From Aneurinibacillus soli (lineage in GTDB: Bacteria; Bacillota; Bacilli; Aneurinibacillales; Aneurinibacillaceae), in assembly GCF_002355375.1 (NCBI RefSeq), contig NZ_AP017312.1, positions 3,641,001-3,705,000 on the forward strand: DNA of 64,000 nucleotides. Reading direction: 5' to 3'. Shown piece by piece: positions 44,716 to 53,515 of this stretch. Numbering within the stretch: position 1 is the stretch's first letter; every line of letters starts with the position of its first letter. The notes beneath the pieces were generated by a model. The model ran no database searches and was not told where the DNA came from. It saw nothing but the letters and a program-made list of their open reading frames with translations. The position numbers and the translations under genes are program-made.

Positions 44716-46257
44716 CTATTTTCGTAAAATCACAACCTCATTTTTCTCATCCCACTGCACAGATGCCCCATTCATTTCTGCTATGTAGCGCACCGGGATG
44801 AAAACACGGCCCTGGTGAAGAAAGGCAGCGGTATCCATTGTCTGTACAACAGTATCTCCCTCATATATATTGCGATCCTGTACTTTCAGATAAAACGTAT
44901 GCGGCTTATCCGGCTGATCATCATTCGGGACATGAATGGTTACACGCTGTGTGCTAGCATCCCATTCAATGGTGCGGCCCAACGCATCTGCAATCGCGCG
45001 AACCGGAACGAATACCCGATTATCTTTGCGCAGCGGAGCTGTTGGGAACGTAATTTCAGTATCGTTCAAGTACAGTTGAATGTATGACTTTTTGGAATAA
45101 CTTGCTGGTAGCTCCGGCGTAATTTTCCGGATCATATGATTCCGGCTGTCTGCTACAAGAAGTGTTCCACCTGCCCCTGCCCATACATCAGCGGGACCAT
45201 CAAAACGGGCGTTCTGTTCGATACCATTCCAGATGCCGTACTCTTCCACTCCGGCAATTGTGCGTACCTGGTGCGTGTCAAGCGCTAGCGCACGAATGCG
45301 CTGATTATTCGTATCGGCAATATACAGCGTCTTTCCATCCGGGCTAATCGATAAGCCTGTTGGAGAGGCAAAGCGGGCTTCCTGGCCGCTACCGTCCGCA
45401 AAGTCTCCTGCAAGTACAGTCGACTCTTCTACTTTTTCATTGCCGCCACCGGCTAGCGTCCGAACGGTACCATCTGGCGTAATCTGGCGAATGCGCTGAT
45501 TGCCCGTATCCGCTACATATACCACTCCTTTGTGATCCACCGCGATGCCGTCCGGTTCATTAAATAATGCCTCTTCTCCCCGGCCATCTCGGAATGCACC
45601 GTCCATCTGCCCACCTGCCAGTGTGCGAACCGTGCCATCTGATGCAATCTTACGAATCCTGTGATTCAATGTATCGGCCACATACACCACTCCATCCGGT
45701 CCAACCGCCACATCGCCCGGCTCGTTGAACTGTGCGGCTTTGCTCGTGCCGTCCTGATACCCGCTCTTCCCGGAGCCAGCCAGTGTAGATACCGTGCCAT
45801 CGGGTGTAATTTTGCGAATCGCATGATTCATCCGATCGGCCACGTACAGATTTCCCACTGCATCCAGTGCGATGCCCTGCGGAAGATTGAAGCGAGCACT
45901 CGTACCGATTCCATCCTTTAAATCCCCTGTACACGAGCAGCTCTTGTCCTTCTCGCCCACTCCACCTGCCAGCGTCTGAATCGTTCCGTCTTCTGTAATT
46001 TTACGAATCTGATTATTTTCACTATCGGCGACAAAAATCTCTCCCGCCGCATTTTGTACCACGCTATACGGGAAGCGGAACTGTACCTGGGCTGCTGAAC
46101 CGTTTTTTTGACCGAATTGTTTACTACCCGCTACTGTCGTAATACGGGACAGGGGAAGATCAGTTGCCGCTGCCTGGACTGGGAAACAAGCGCTCCACGC
46201 CAATCCTACCACGAGTAGAGCGCTACTAATTTTTTTATACCATGTTCGAGATTTCAT
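44716..46257 (-). CDS. Secreted NHL-repeat protein with copper-amine-oxidase-like stalk domains
   Basis: 513 residues: signal peptide (WYKKISSALLVVGLAWSACFPVQA), then about six NHL repeats (about 40-385) of the form GIALDAVGNLYVADRMNHAIRKITPDGTVSTLAG that should form a beta-propeller. Two copper-amine-oxidase N-domain-like units follow (about 395-445 and 455-513, NRVFVPVRAIADALGRTIEWD and GRVFIPVRYIAEMNGASVQWD). These stalk units are common in Paenibacillaceae surface proteins. It ends the Crp-cyclase-FecR operon, so it may be the surface effector of that system (inference). Confidence 0.88.
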   Translation of the reverse strand: MKSRTWYKKISSALLVVGLAWSACFPVQAAATDLPLSRITTVAGSKQFGQKNGSAAQVQFRFPYSVVQNAAGEIFVADSENNQIRKITEDGTIQTLAGGVGEKDKSCSCTGDLKDGIGTSARFNLPQGIALDAVGNLYVADRMNHAIRKITPDGTVSTLAGSGKSGYQDGTSKAAQFNEPGDVAVGPDGVVYVADTLNHRIRKIASDGTVRTLAGGQMDGAFRDGRGEEALFNEPDGIAVDHKGVVYVADTGNQRIRQITPDGTVRTLAGGGNEKVEESTVLAGDFADGSGQEARFASPTGLSISPDGKTLYIADTNNQRIRALALDTHQVRTIAGVEEYGIWNGIEQNARFDGPADVWAGAGGTLLVADSRNHMIRKITPELPASYSKKSYIQLYLNDTEITFPTAPLRKDNRVFVPVRAIADALGRTIEWDASTQRVTIHVPNDDQPDKPHTFYLKVQDRNIYEGDTVVQTMDTAAFLHQGRVFIPVRYIAEMNGASVQWDEKNEVVILRK

Positions 46258-46277
46258 ACTGTCGCTCTCCTCCTTTC

Positions 46278-47534
46278 TTACTGCACCGACAACGTTACAA
46301 TAGTTTGTGCCGGGAGTTGTACTGGAATTACGTTTCCGTTGCTGTCATACAATGCAAGAGCCAGAAGCTCCACATTTATCGGGCTCTTAATCGGGCTCTT
46401 AATCGGGAATGATATTTCTGCCAAAGTCTGGGTTTCGTTTATTTGAGCAGTATCTGTACCTGGAAGAAGCTGCACAAATATAAACTCGTTTTTTCCACCA
46501 GCAACCGGATAAGATTGTTGGTTTTGCAATGGAGAAGACATTCCTTTCCACGTTCCTGGCGTACCAATTGGCGTATTCGACACGTCACCTGGCGCGTATA
46601 GGGCGTGCAACTCAATTCCCGCGACATTTGCCATATTCACTCCATCAAGAATGATTTTGGCTGTATTAGTTGGTGCTGTAGCAGGTACGACTCGTACTTT
46701 GACAATTGGAGTCACAGAAGGCTGGTTGCCGCCACCTGAACCGCCCGAGCTACCACCTGAACTACCCGTATTTCCAGTTGAAGGGAGTCCTTTTTTCAAA
46801 GTATCAGCCATTTGCTGCATTTCAGTAGTTAATTTGGACTTCCGCTCGCCCATATCCTGCACCATCTGATCAATGATTTCAGGCGAAGCTTTCGAAATGA
46901 TGCTTCCCGGATCAATGGGACGCTGGTTATCTGCCGGATTCTGCTGCTGGGAGGTAATCGTTGTTTGCTGCCCTGACCGAACAAGGATCGTTTGCTGTCC
47001 TGTTTGCTGACCCGTCTGCTGTGTAGAACGAGTAGTCACCGCTACGACCCCGTCCTCAACCGTCATATATGTCTCACCTGTGCAAGAATCAACTGTAACA
47101 AGAAACAACGTTCCGCGCACCCCCATTATGGCTGTTGGGGTTTCAATATCAAATCGATCATTCGCATTCGCTAAGCTCTCCACCTTATTCCATACTTGCC
47201 CAGACCAGACCTTCCCCTTTGTTTTTCCTCCTGCCATCTGGGCGATCATCAAGCGTGTGCCGCTCCCAAGTGTCGATTGTGTTCCTTGGCTGTATACCAC
47301 TTTGGCAGACGAGTTCTTGCCGGTAATAATGGTATCTCCCTGTGAAAGGGCCATGCTGTTAAATGCTTTTACGACTTTTTTACTGCCGCTTTTTTGCACC
47401 TTTACATCGCCTTTAACCGATGCAAGCTTTGCGGTACGTGCCGCTGCCATGACTGTTGTATCTGCTATGCCGATACTGCTTACTACAAATAGAGCCAGTA
47501 TAAGCAGCGTACCGATTTTTCGTAGTGTGGACAT
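46278..47534 (-). CDS. Secreted FecR-domain protein with cohesin-like C-terminus
   Basis: 418 residues: signal peptide (LRKIGTLLILALFVVSSIGIADTTVMA), a FecR domain (about 40-180, with VKGDVKVQKSG, LSQGDTIITGKNSSAKV, and the hallmark TAIMGVRGTLFLV), a Gln-rich stretch, a helical part, and a GSSGGSSGGSGGG linker near residues 262-274. The C-terminal beta domain (about 280-418) has TNTAKIILDGVNMANVAGIELHALYAP, cohesin-like in shape. It starts 2 bp after the cyclase stop, with its AAAAGGAGG inside that gene. FecR proteins next to CHASE2 cyclases are a recurrent pairing. Confidence 0.82.
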   Translation of the reverse strand: MSTLRKIGTLLILALFVVSSIGIADTTVMAAARTAKLASVKGDVKVQKSGSKKVVKAFNSMALSQGDTIITGKNSSAKVVYSQGTQSTLGSGTRLMIAQMAGGKTKGKVWSGQVWNKVESLANANDRFDIETPTAIMGVRGTLFLVTVDSCTGETYMTVEDGVVAVTTRSTQQTGQQTGQQTILVRSGQQTTITSQQQNPADNQRPIDPGSIISKASPEIIDQMVQDMGERKSKLTTEMQQMADTLKKGLPSTGNTGSSGGSSGGSGGGNQPSVTPIVKVRVVPATAPTNTAKIILDGVNMANVAGIELHALYAPGDVSNTPIGTPGTWKGMSSPLQNQQSYPVAGGKNEFIFVQLLPGTDTAQINETQTLAEISFPIKSPIKSPINVELLALALYDSNGNVIPVQLPAQTIVTLSVQ

Positions 47535-47536
47535 AA

Positions 47537-49384
47537 CTATGCCTCCTTTTGCTTATCTTCCAGCTTCTCCCCGATTACTTCATACACCATAACCGAATGC
47601 TCTTTACCTTTTACTTTCATTTCACCCATCTCTTCAATGATAAAATACGACTCTACACGCGCTTTTGTATTTTCACTAATCAGAATCTTACCCGGCTTAG
47701 CGTTCGATTCAAGGCGTGCAGCCAGGTTAACGGTGTCGCCAATCGCTGTATAGTCAAGTCGGCTTTTGGAGCCGATGTTGCCGATAACTGCATCTCCAGA
47801 GTTAATCCCAATCCCGAACTGTACCGTATGTCCGATCTGCTGGCGCAATCGCTCAGTCAGCTCGGCTGACCCTTTACGCATTTCAAGAGCGGCCCGTATC
47901 GCAAGCTCTGCGTGATTGTCCGTCTGAATCGGTGCCCCGAAGATTCCCATCACGCCATCCCCGATGAATTTATCAAGTGTGCCATTAAATTTGAAAATCG
48001 CCCGTGTACACAAATCCAGGTATTCATTGAGCACCTCAACGACCTGCTCCGGCTCAAGCTTCTCCGACAGTGGCGTAAATCCACGAATGTCGACAAAAAT
48101 AAGCGTGACATCACGGCGCACACCGCCGAGCTGTACTTCTTCCTTCTTGCTGAGAATATCGTCGACAATCGACTTGGATACGTAGCGGACGAATAACGAT
48201 GTCACACGGTTGCGCTGCTGACGCTCCGTCAAATACTGATCGACTACGGAATATACATAAGCCGCAATAATCGCAAGCAGGACGTATACATATGGAAGCA
48301 AAATTCCATAGCTAAAAGTTATAATAAGCGCGAGCGTATACAATACGAACAGACCAATGAACACAAACAGACCGCGTATTCCCTTGAAACGATTGGTCAG
48401 CGCATACGTACCAAACGCCATACAAGCGATCAATATCCACCCGACTGTTTTGGACAACGGGCTATATAACTTGTTATCCAGCAAGCTTTGGATGAAGTTC
48501 GCATGAATCTCGACCCCATACATCGATAGACTCTTACTCATTGGCGTGAAATATTGATCCTGCATGCCAGTCGCATACGGACCGATTAATACAACTGCAT
48601 TCTTAAAGGTTTCAGGTGGCACGGTTCCACTTATCACGTCTTCATATGAGAGCACATCAAAACCAGTTTCTGAACCTGGTCGCTGTGCAAACGAAAAATA
48701 CACTTCCTGGCGATCATTCACCGGAATCTTCTCACTTCCTCGATACCAGGTCCCGTCTTTCTCCTGCCTGATTTTCTCTTTTTCTGGGAGAAGATAATTG
48801 GCCAGACGAACTCCGACAGACGGAATCATGCCCAGTTCTTTATGAGGCAAACTAAGGATTCCGGTCCGTATCTTATTGTCCCGGTCAGGAAGCACATTAA
48901 CATGGGCGAGCTGTTCCGGTCGCACTGGAAAAAATGGCATGTTTACCCGATCATACTCTAGTTTTCCCTTCCCGGACTGTACACGTGGAAACTCATAATT
49001 CGTTGAGAACACCACATTCGGATACTTGGCTGCCACTTCAGCAATTGCCGCATTATCATCTTGATCATGGCTCGGCTCTGATAGAATGGCATCCAGCCAG
49101 ACCGCCTTCGCTCCACCTTCCGCTACCTTACGCATAATCTCGGCATGATACGCACGCGGCCATGGCCATTTTCCGAGTGCAGTCAAACTTTTCTCATCGA
49201 TTCCGATCATAATAATTCGATTGTCAACCTCACGCTCACTTTGTACAACCCGGTCTGTCAGATTATTCTCCACAACATAGAAGGTCGAGAGCTGATACGC
49301 ATAGCCCGCCAGAAGAGTGATAACGCTACCTACGAGAAGCAATTTCACCCAGAAATATGAGAATAAGCGCTTAACTGATTCCAT
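47537..49384 (-). CDS. CHASE2-domain class III adenylate cyclase
   Basis: 615 residues: one N-terminal membrane helix (about 12-30), extracellular CHASE2 sensor (about 35-310), three membrane helices (about 312-380), a short connector and a cyclase catalytic domain (about 420-600). Catalytic residues are all visible: metal Asps in IFVDIRGF and KFIGDGVMGIFG, adenine-selecting Lys in LDKFIGD and Asp in SRLDYTAIGD, and transition-state Asn/Arg in VNLAARLE. So it should make cAMP rather than cGMP. It is cotranscribed with a Crp/Fnr gene 16 bp upstream and the FecR gene downstream. Rare in Bacillota. Confidence 0.92.
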   Translation of the reverse strand: MESVKRLFSYFWVKLLLVGSVITLLAGYAYQLSTFYVVENNLTDRVVQSEREVDNRIIMIGIDEKSLTALGKWPWPRAYHAEIMRKVAEGGAKAVWLDAILSEPSHDQDDNAAIAEVAAKYPNVVFSTNYEFPRVQSGKGKLEYDRVNMPFFPVRPEQLAHVNVLPDRDNKIRTGILSLPHKELGMIPSVGVRLANYLLPEKEKIRQEKDGTWYRGSEKIPVNDRQEVYFSFAQRPGSETGFDVLSYEDVISGTVPPETFKNAVVLIGPYATGMQDQYFTPMSKSLSMYGVEIHANFIQSLLDNKLYSPLSKTVGWILIACMAFGTYALTNRFKGIRGLFVFIGLFVLYTLALIITFSYGILLPYVYVLLAIIAAYVYSVVDQYLTERQQRNRVTSLFVRYVSKSIVDDILSKKEEVQLGGVRRDVTLIFVDIRGFTPLSEKLEPEQVVEVLNEYLDLCTRAIFKFNGTLDKFIGDGVMGIFGAPIQTDNHAELAIRAALEMRKGSAELTERLRQQIGHTVQFGIGINSGDAVIGNIGSKSRLDYTAIGDTVNLAARLESNAKPGKILISENTKARVESYFIIEEMGEMKVKGKEHSVMVYEVIGEKLEDKQKEA

Positions 49385-49400
49385 AGCTCCTCCTTTTTCC

Positions 49401-50099
49401 TTATTTTTTTACAAGCTTGGATGCATCCATATAGATATAATGATTTTCAAATGTAATGATTTCATTGCGATGCAAGTATGTAAGCACACCGTTTACTACC
49501 TGTTGCGAGATACCGACCAATTTTCCAATTTCATGAAGTCCGATTTTTATGTCAATTCTGATCATATTATTCTCGCGGATTCCATGTTTCATGGCGAGAT
49601 CAGCCAATACTTTAAGTACACGTGTTTCTACATCAAGGAATACCATATCTGTAATTTCTTTGTTTGCTTTGCGGATTCGTGAGGAAAGCTGTTTAAGGAT
49701 TTGTCGGGTAAATGAAAAGTTGCCTTCGAGGAAGCGGAAGAAATCGTTGTGAGAGATGGAGAGCAGTACAGAGGGTTCGAGAATTTGTACCGAAGCGGAG
49801 CGGTTCTCCCCATCAAGCAAGGCCAGCTCACCGAAGCTATCGCCTGCTCTGAAAATCGTAATGATCTTTTCCTGCCCGTCTTTTTCAGTATAGATCTTAG
49901 CTGAACCTGATGCGATAATGTAGAATGTCTTGCCGTTATCACCTTCACGAAACAAGATAAATCCTGGCTGGAATTTTTGAGAGAAGACTATTTTTTCTAG
50001 TTCTTGTAACTGCTCATCTGTCAGATGTTCGAATAGTGGAACTGATCGTAGTTTATCTTTTACTTTGAATATTCCAAGTATATCAGTTTTTTTATCCAT
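49401..50099 (-). CDS. Crp/Fnr family transcriptional regulator
   Basis: 232 residues: cNMP-binding domain (about 20-140; VFSQKFQPGFILFREGDNGKTFYIIASGSAKIYT and the phosphate-binding cassette region SFGELALLDGENRSASVQ, where GELAL...R-S-A is kept), a dimer helix (about 140-165) and HTH_Crp (about 170-230; IGLHEIGKLVGISQQVVNGVLTYL). No Cys cluster is present, so it is not an Fe-S Fnr. Conserved Glu and Arg in the cassette fit cAMP binding. AAAGGGGG precedes ATG. It heads the cyclase operon, with a 256-bp upstream region ending at the IS element. Confidence 0.9.
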   Translation of the reverse strand: MDKKTDILGIFKVKDKLRSVPLFEHLTDEQLQELEKIVFSQKFQPGFILFREGDNGKTFYIIASGSAKIYTEKDGQEKIITIFRAGDSFGELALLDGENRSASVQILEPSVLLSISHNDFFRFLEGNFSFTRQILKQLSSRIRKANKEITDMVFLDVETRVLKVLADLAMKHGIRENNMIRIDIKIGLHEIGKLVGISQQVVNGVLTYLHRNEIITFENHYIYMDASKLVKK

Positions 50100-50333
50100 A
50101 TCTTACCCCCTTTACTACAATTATGATTCCTTCAAACTAAAGAAATTCTATCAAGAGACAAAACGTTTTACAAGAAATAAAAGCCAGTATGTGATGCCTA
50201 CCTGACATAAATCAGTACTATCTTCCTACTACATCGTTTATTTTTATCTGGAATCGTGTTCTTCGTTTACATGATCTAGCTTCTCCTGTACTATGAAGGC
50301 TAGAAGCCGTTGATTACGGCGTAATTTTTCTTC

Positions 50334-51479
50334 TATATAAGTTGAATTAAATAATTTACATTTTTGTGCACAAGCGATTCACAATCCGACATAAATCTTG
50401 ATTTATGTGCTGAATAAATGCCTGTACATTGGTACGAATCTCTTTTACAGATTCATAAAACACATTTTCGATGATTGATTTTTTCAGCCATTTCCACAAG
50501 CCTTCGATAAGGTTAAGGTTTGGACTATACGGAGGCAAAAAGACAAGGGAGAGACGCTCCGCCTGTTCTTGTAAAAAGGGCTGAATCAATTTTGCATGAT
50601 GAATACGTGCATTATCCAGAACCATGACAATTTTCCCTGTGGGATACTGTTCAAGTACAAGTTCTAAAAAGGAAAGAAATGTTTGGGCGTCGTACTGTTC
50701 ACGTTCGATACAGAATACGTTTCCTGTTTCATAGTTCAAGGCTCCAATTAGCTTTACACCCTGATGCTTTCCATACGTTGGAATAAGGCGTTGCTTCCCC
50801 CGAAGAAACCAGGTAGAACTAACAGCCTGATAATCCCGGATCATCGCTTCATCTTGGAAAAGAACGTGGTCAATTTCTCCATTCAGAAGTTTTTTTTATC
50901 CCCGTAAAGGTTTCACGAAAAGCTTCCTGTTTTTCAGGATCGGCTTTGGCAAGGGTATAAGAAGCTTTTGTATAGCTAAAACCGAGACGTTTCAAAAGTA
51001 TGGTTACTCCTTTTAGTGTGTAAGAAACTCCATACTCTCGTTCGATCCATTTCCCAATTAGACCTGCGGTCCAGTTATACTCGACAGGGACATCAACATC
51101 AATCGGACGTTTCGTTGCGACTACCTCAGCCACCTGTTGTTCTTGTTCTTCCGTTAAACGTTTCGGTGCGCCAGGAGAATGTCTGAGTTCCAGACCAACC
51201 AGCCCGTTTTTTCGATACAGTTTCAAATACGTGCAGATGGTTTGAGGTGTACGCCCAAGAAGCTGTGCAATATCTTTATTTTTCTTTCCACAAAGATGAA
51301 GATACACGGTTTGATAGCGTTCGAACATCCGCTTATCCTTCGTGGTGTTCATCGCTTTCCTTGCTTCTTGTATGTCAATCTGCTTCTCATTCATCTTTTT
51401 TTCGCCTCTCCATCGTGAAAATCTTGATAGAGGTTTATTTCCACACAAAACATAAAAAACCTTTAATTCAACTTATATA
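50334..51479. mobile_element. IS630-type insertion sequence
   Basis: About 1146 bp bounded by perfect 18-bp inverted repeats, TATATAAGTTGAATTAAA at 50334-50351 and its complement at 51462-51479. The outer TA dinucleotides fit the TA target duplication of the IS630/Tc1 group. It contains one transposase gene on the minus strand, split by a frame change. It lies between the Crp gene and a secreted-protein gene, and a decayed coding stretch lies on its right side. Confidence 0.85.
50356..51394 (-). pseudogene. IS630-type transposase, frameshifted
   Basis: The 5' part starts at ATG 51394 (MNEKQIDIQEARKAMNTTKD, with GGAGAGGCG upstream) and encodes the helix-turn-helix and linker down to 50870. 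The 3' part, in another frame, continues from about 50885 as LLNGEIDHVLFQDEAMIRDY. The DDE residues are intact: Asp in FQDEAM, Asp in MVLDNARIHH, Glu in YSPNLNLIEGLWKWLKK. The change of frame is at an A8 run (50890-50897 on the plus strand as T8) and needs +1 or -2. It may be slippage-controlled, as in some IS elements, or a mutation. Confidence 0.82.
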
Positions 51480-51903
51480 TATTGACATATCATAAAAATA
51501 GTCTGTTTCCGCTCTTTCTTCTCCTCCCTCTGCTATCACCTAATTTTTGAATGGCAGCAGGAATCTCGGTGGCTCGTAGAGAAAGTAATCTTGCACGTTG
51601 AAACACGCTCCTAGCCCATCCGTCCCTGCTCCTGCTACATAAAAAGTTCCATCAAAAAGTATCCAGATTTGCGCATCAATAAGACATCTTCCGCCTCTTT
51701 GTACCATCCAGTCTGAATCACATAATCTACTATCCGTAGGAGATCACCCTGCCTTTTACTTTCTCTCCCTAAAAAACAAGTATGTACTACCGATTAATTA
51801 TAATATTAAAACAATTATAGCACTATACGGATACAGAAAAAGAAGATACATTTGCATCAGCCTTTTTCTGATTCGTACTCTATTATAGAAAGGACTAGTA
51901 AGA
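51480..51903. other. 424-bp region with a possible decayed gene
   Basis: No intact gene. On the minus strand, codons from about 51790 to 51637 read as a plausible protein fragment (KRQGDLLRIVDYVIQTGWYK, then EAEDVLLMRKSGYFLMELFM and a stop). A second stretch from about 51600 to 51500 reads QRARLLSLRATEIPAAIQKL. Stops and frame changes lie between them. I do not recognise the family. It may be the remainder of a gene lost around the IS insertion. The right end holds the promoter area of the next plus-strand gene. Confidence 0.35.
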
Positions 51904-53463
51904 ATGAAAAATCAAAAAAAGAAGGCGACTGCCCGAGCAATGGCGGCTGTAGCTCTGCTGACTTCACTCTTCACCGTTACACCTATAGGAACGCACCAGG
52001 TACAGGCCGCTACGGATACCACTCCTCCCCATCTCGAAAGCATTCTATCAAGCGGTGATACGATCACATTAACGTATGATGAAGAATTAACGCTCCCTGA
52101 TGACCCGGAATCAAACCCGGAACCAAACCCTGACTCACCTCCGGGCCCACACCCAGGCTTTCCCCTCCCGCTTCTACCAACTTATACGGTACATACCTCT
52201 AGTGGGGATACTACGATAGACACCAGCAGGCCGCCTGAAGGAAATACAATCACTCTTACGCCTGATCCTCCCATCAACAATCCAGCTACTATTCAATATA
52301 GTGGTTATATACGTGTAAGCGATCTCGCTGGTAATCTTGATACTTCTTTGGATACACCAAAAGAAATAATCGATAATTCTCACGATACAACGCCTCCACA
52401 ACTTGTTCGCTCCATTATAAGCACAGACGATATTAAACTGTTCTATAACGAACCTTTGAATCCTGATGAAATTGATCCAGCTGATTACAAAATAACAGTA
52501 AACGGAGAACCACAAGCCGTAGGTTACGCTGAGATTCGTGGCGGCATGGTTAGATTGATACCAAATAGAGGAGCTATAGCGTTTGGAGACAAGGTAGATT
52601 TGACGTACGAAGCAGCAAAGACGACTAGTCCTTTGCAGGATAAAAGCGGCAATAAGGCGGAGAATATTGGAATTTCTGCACAGGCTACTGATTTGACCCC
52701 CCCTGAATTAGATCGAGAGGGCATCTTCGTGTGGAAAAATGAATTAAGGTTCGGATTAACAGAACCGATTCGACTTCACTCCCCTGGAGATACCCTTGCC
52801 GATGCCTTTACTCTTCGTGTAGGTTCACGAACTATTAACGTTACAGGCTGCAGCATCTCAGCGTCAAATAGGCTGCTTACCCTGGTGTTAGATGATTCTG
52901 TAGAATATGGAGAGTCTGGTATTTACCTGAATTATATTGGTGGAAACAGAATTGAAGACCTGGCCAGAAATCCTTTAGCTCCATTTTCAAATCTTCGTGT
53001 AACCAATCAATCTTCCGCCCGCTCACTCTTATCCATTGCAATAAAGGATTCTTCTCCTTTAATTCTTCCAGTTGGCGGGAAATATCTTTTAACCGTACAG
53101 GCGTTCTATAGTAAAGGAGATCCGCGAGACAAAATTGCATCACTTGCCTCTTATACATGGGATAACCCGAATTGCGCCACCGCAGATACAGGCTGGGTTA
53201 CAGCTACTGCAGAAGGCACGACCACCATTACGGCATCTTACCAGGGGAAAACAGCATCGATTCCTGTTACAGTCATATCCGAAGCCGACTATAAAAAGGG
53301 CCTCCGAGACCGACTGGATCCTACTCATACCGGGATTACGCTCGGTACTATCATCAAATTCCTGCGAGCAAATCCCTTAGAAGACTTCAACATGGATGGT
53401 GCAATCAATAATGACGACGTTACGTATCTCATGCAATTAGTCTCCCCGAAGAAAACGACCTAA
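51904..53463 (+). CDS. Secreted multi-domain Ig-like protein with dockerin-like C-terminus
   Basis: 519 residues: signal peptide (KKKATARAMAAVALLTSLFTVTPIGTHQVQA), then three SwmB/Ig-like domains each opened by TTPPHLES, TTPPQLVR or LTPPELDR (about 40-160, 165-270, 275-370). The first has a Pro-rich insertion (ESNPEPNPDSPPGPHPG). A Big_2-like domain (about 375-460, YTWDNPNCATADTGWVTATAEGTTTITASY) follows. The end LGTIIKFLRANPLEDFNMDGAINNDDVTYLMQ looks like one dockerin half with a Ca-binding loop DFNMDGAINNDD. It should be a cell-surface or extracellular protein. The partner is unknown. Confidence 0.75.
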   Translation: MKNQKKKATARAMAAVALLTSLFTVTPIGTHQVQAATDTTPPHLESILSSGDTITLTYDEELTLPDDPESNPEPNPDSPPGPHPGFPLPLLPTYTVHTSSGDTTIDTSRPPEGNTITLTPDPPINNPATIQYSGYIRVSDLAGNLDTSLDTPKEIIDNSHDTTPPQLVRSIISTDDIKLFYNEPLNPDEIDPADYKITVNGEPQAVGYAEIRGGMVRLIPNRGAIAFGDKVDLTYEAAKTTSPLQDKSGNKAENIGISAQATDLTPPELDREGIFVWKNELRFGLTEPIRLHSPGDTLADAFTLRVGSRTINVTGCSISASNRLLTLVLDDSVEYGESGIYLNYIGGNRIEDLARNPLAPFSNLRVTNQSSARSLLSIAIKDSSPLILPVGGKYLLTVQAFYSKGDPRDKIASLASYTWDNPNCATADTGWVTATAEGTTTITASYQGKTASIPVTVISEADYKKGLRDRLDPTHTGITLGTIIKFLRANPLEDFNMDGAINNDDVTYLMQLVSPKKTT

Positions 53464-53475
53464 TCGTACAATACA

Positions 53476-53509
53476 AAAAAGGAAGCTGACCTATACCAGC
53501 TTCCTTTTT
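53476..53509. terminator. Bidirectional terminator
   Basis: AAAAAGGAAGCTG and CAGCTTCCTTTTT form a perfect 13-bp stem around an 8-base loop, between the convergent Ig-like and SLC13 genes. Confidence 0.9.
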
Positions 53510-53515
53510 CTATCT

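Noticed and set aside
52877..53158. 93-codon minus-strand frame inside the Ig-like protein gene
   Set aside because: It overlaps a plus-strand gene with signal peptide and clear domains; the translation has no features of its own.
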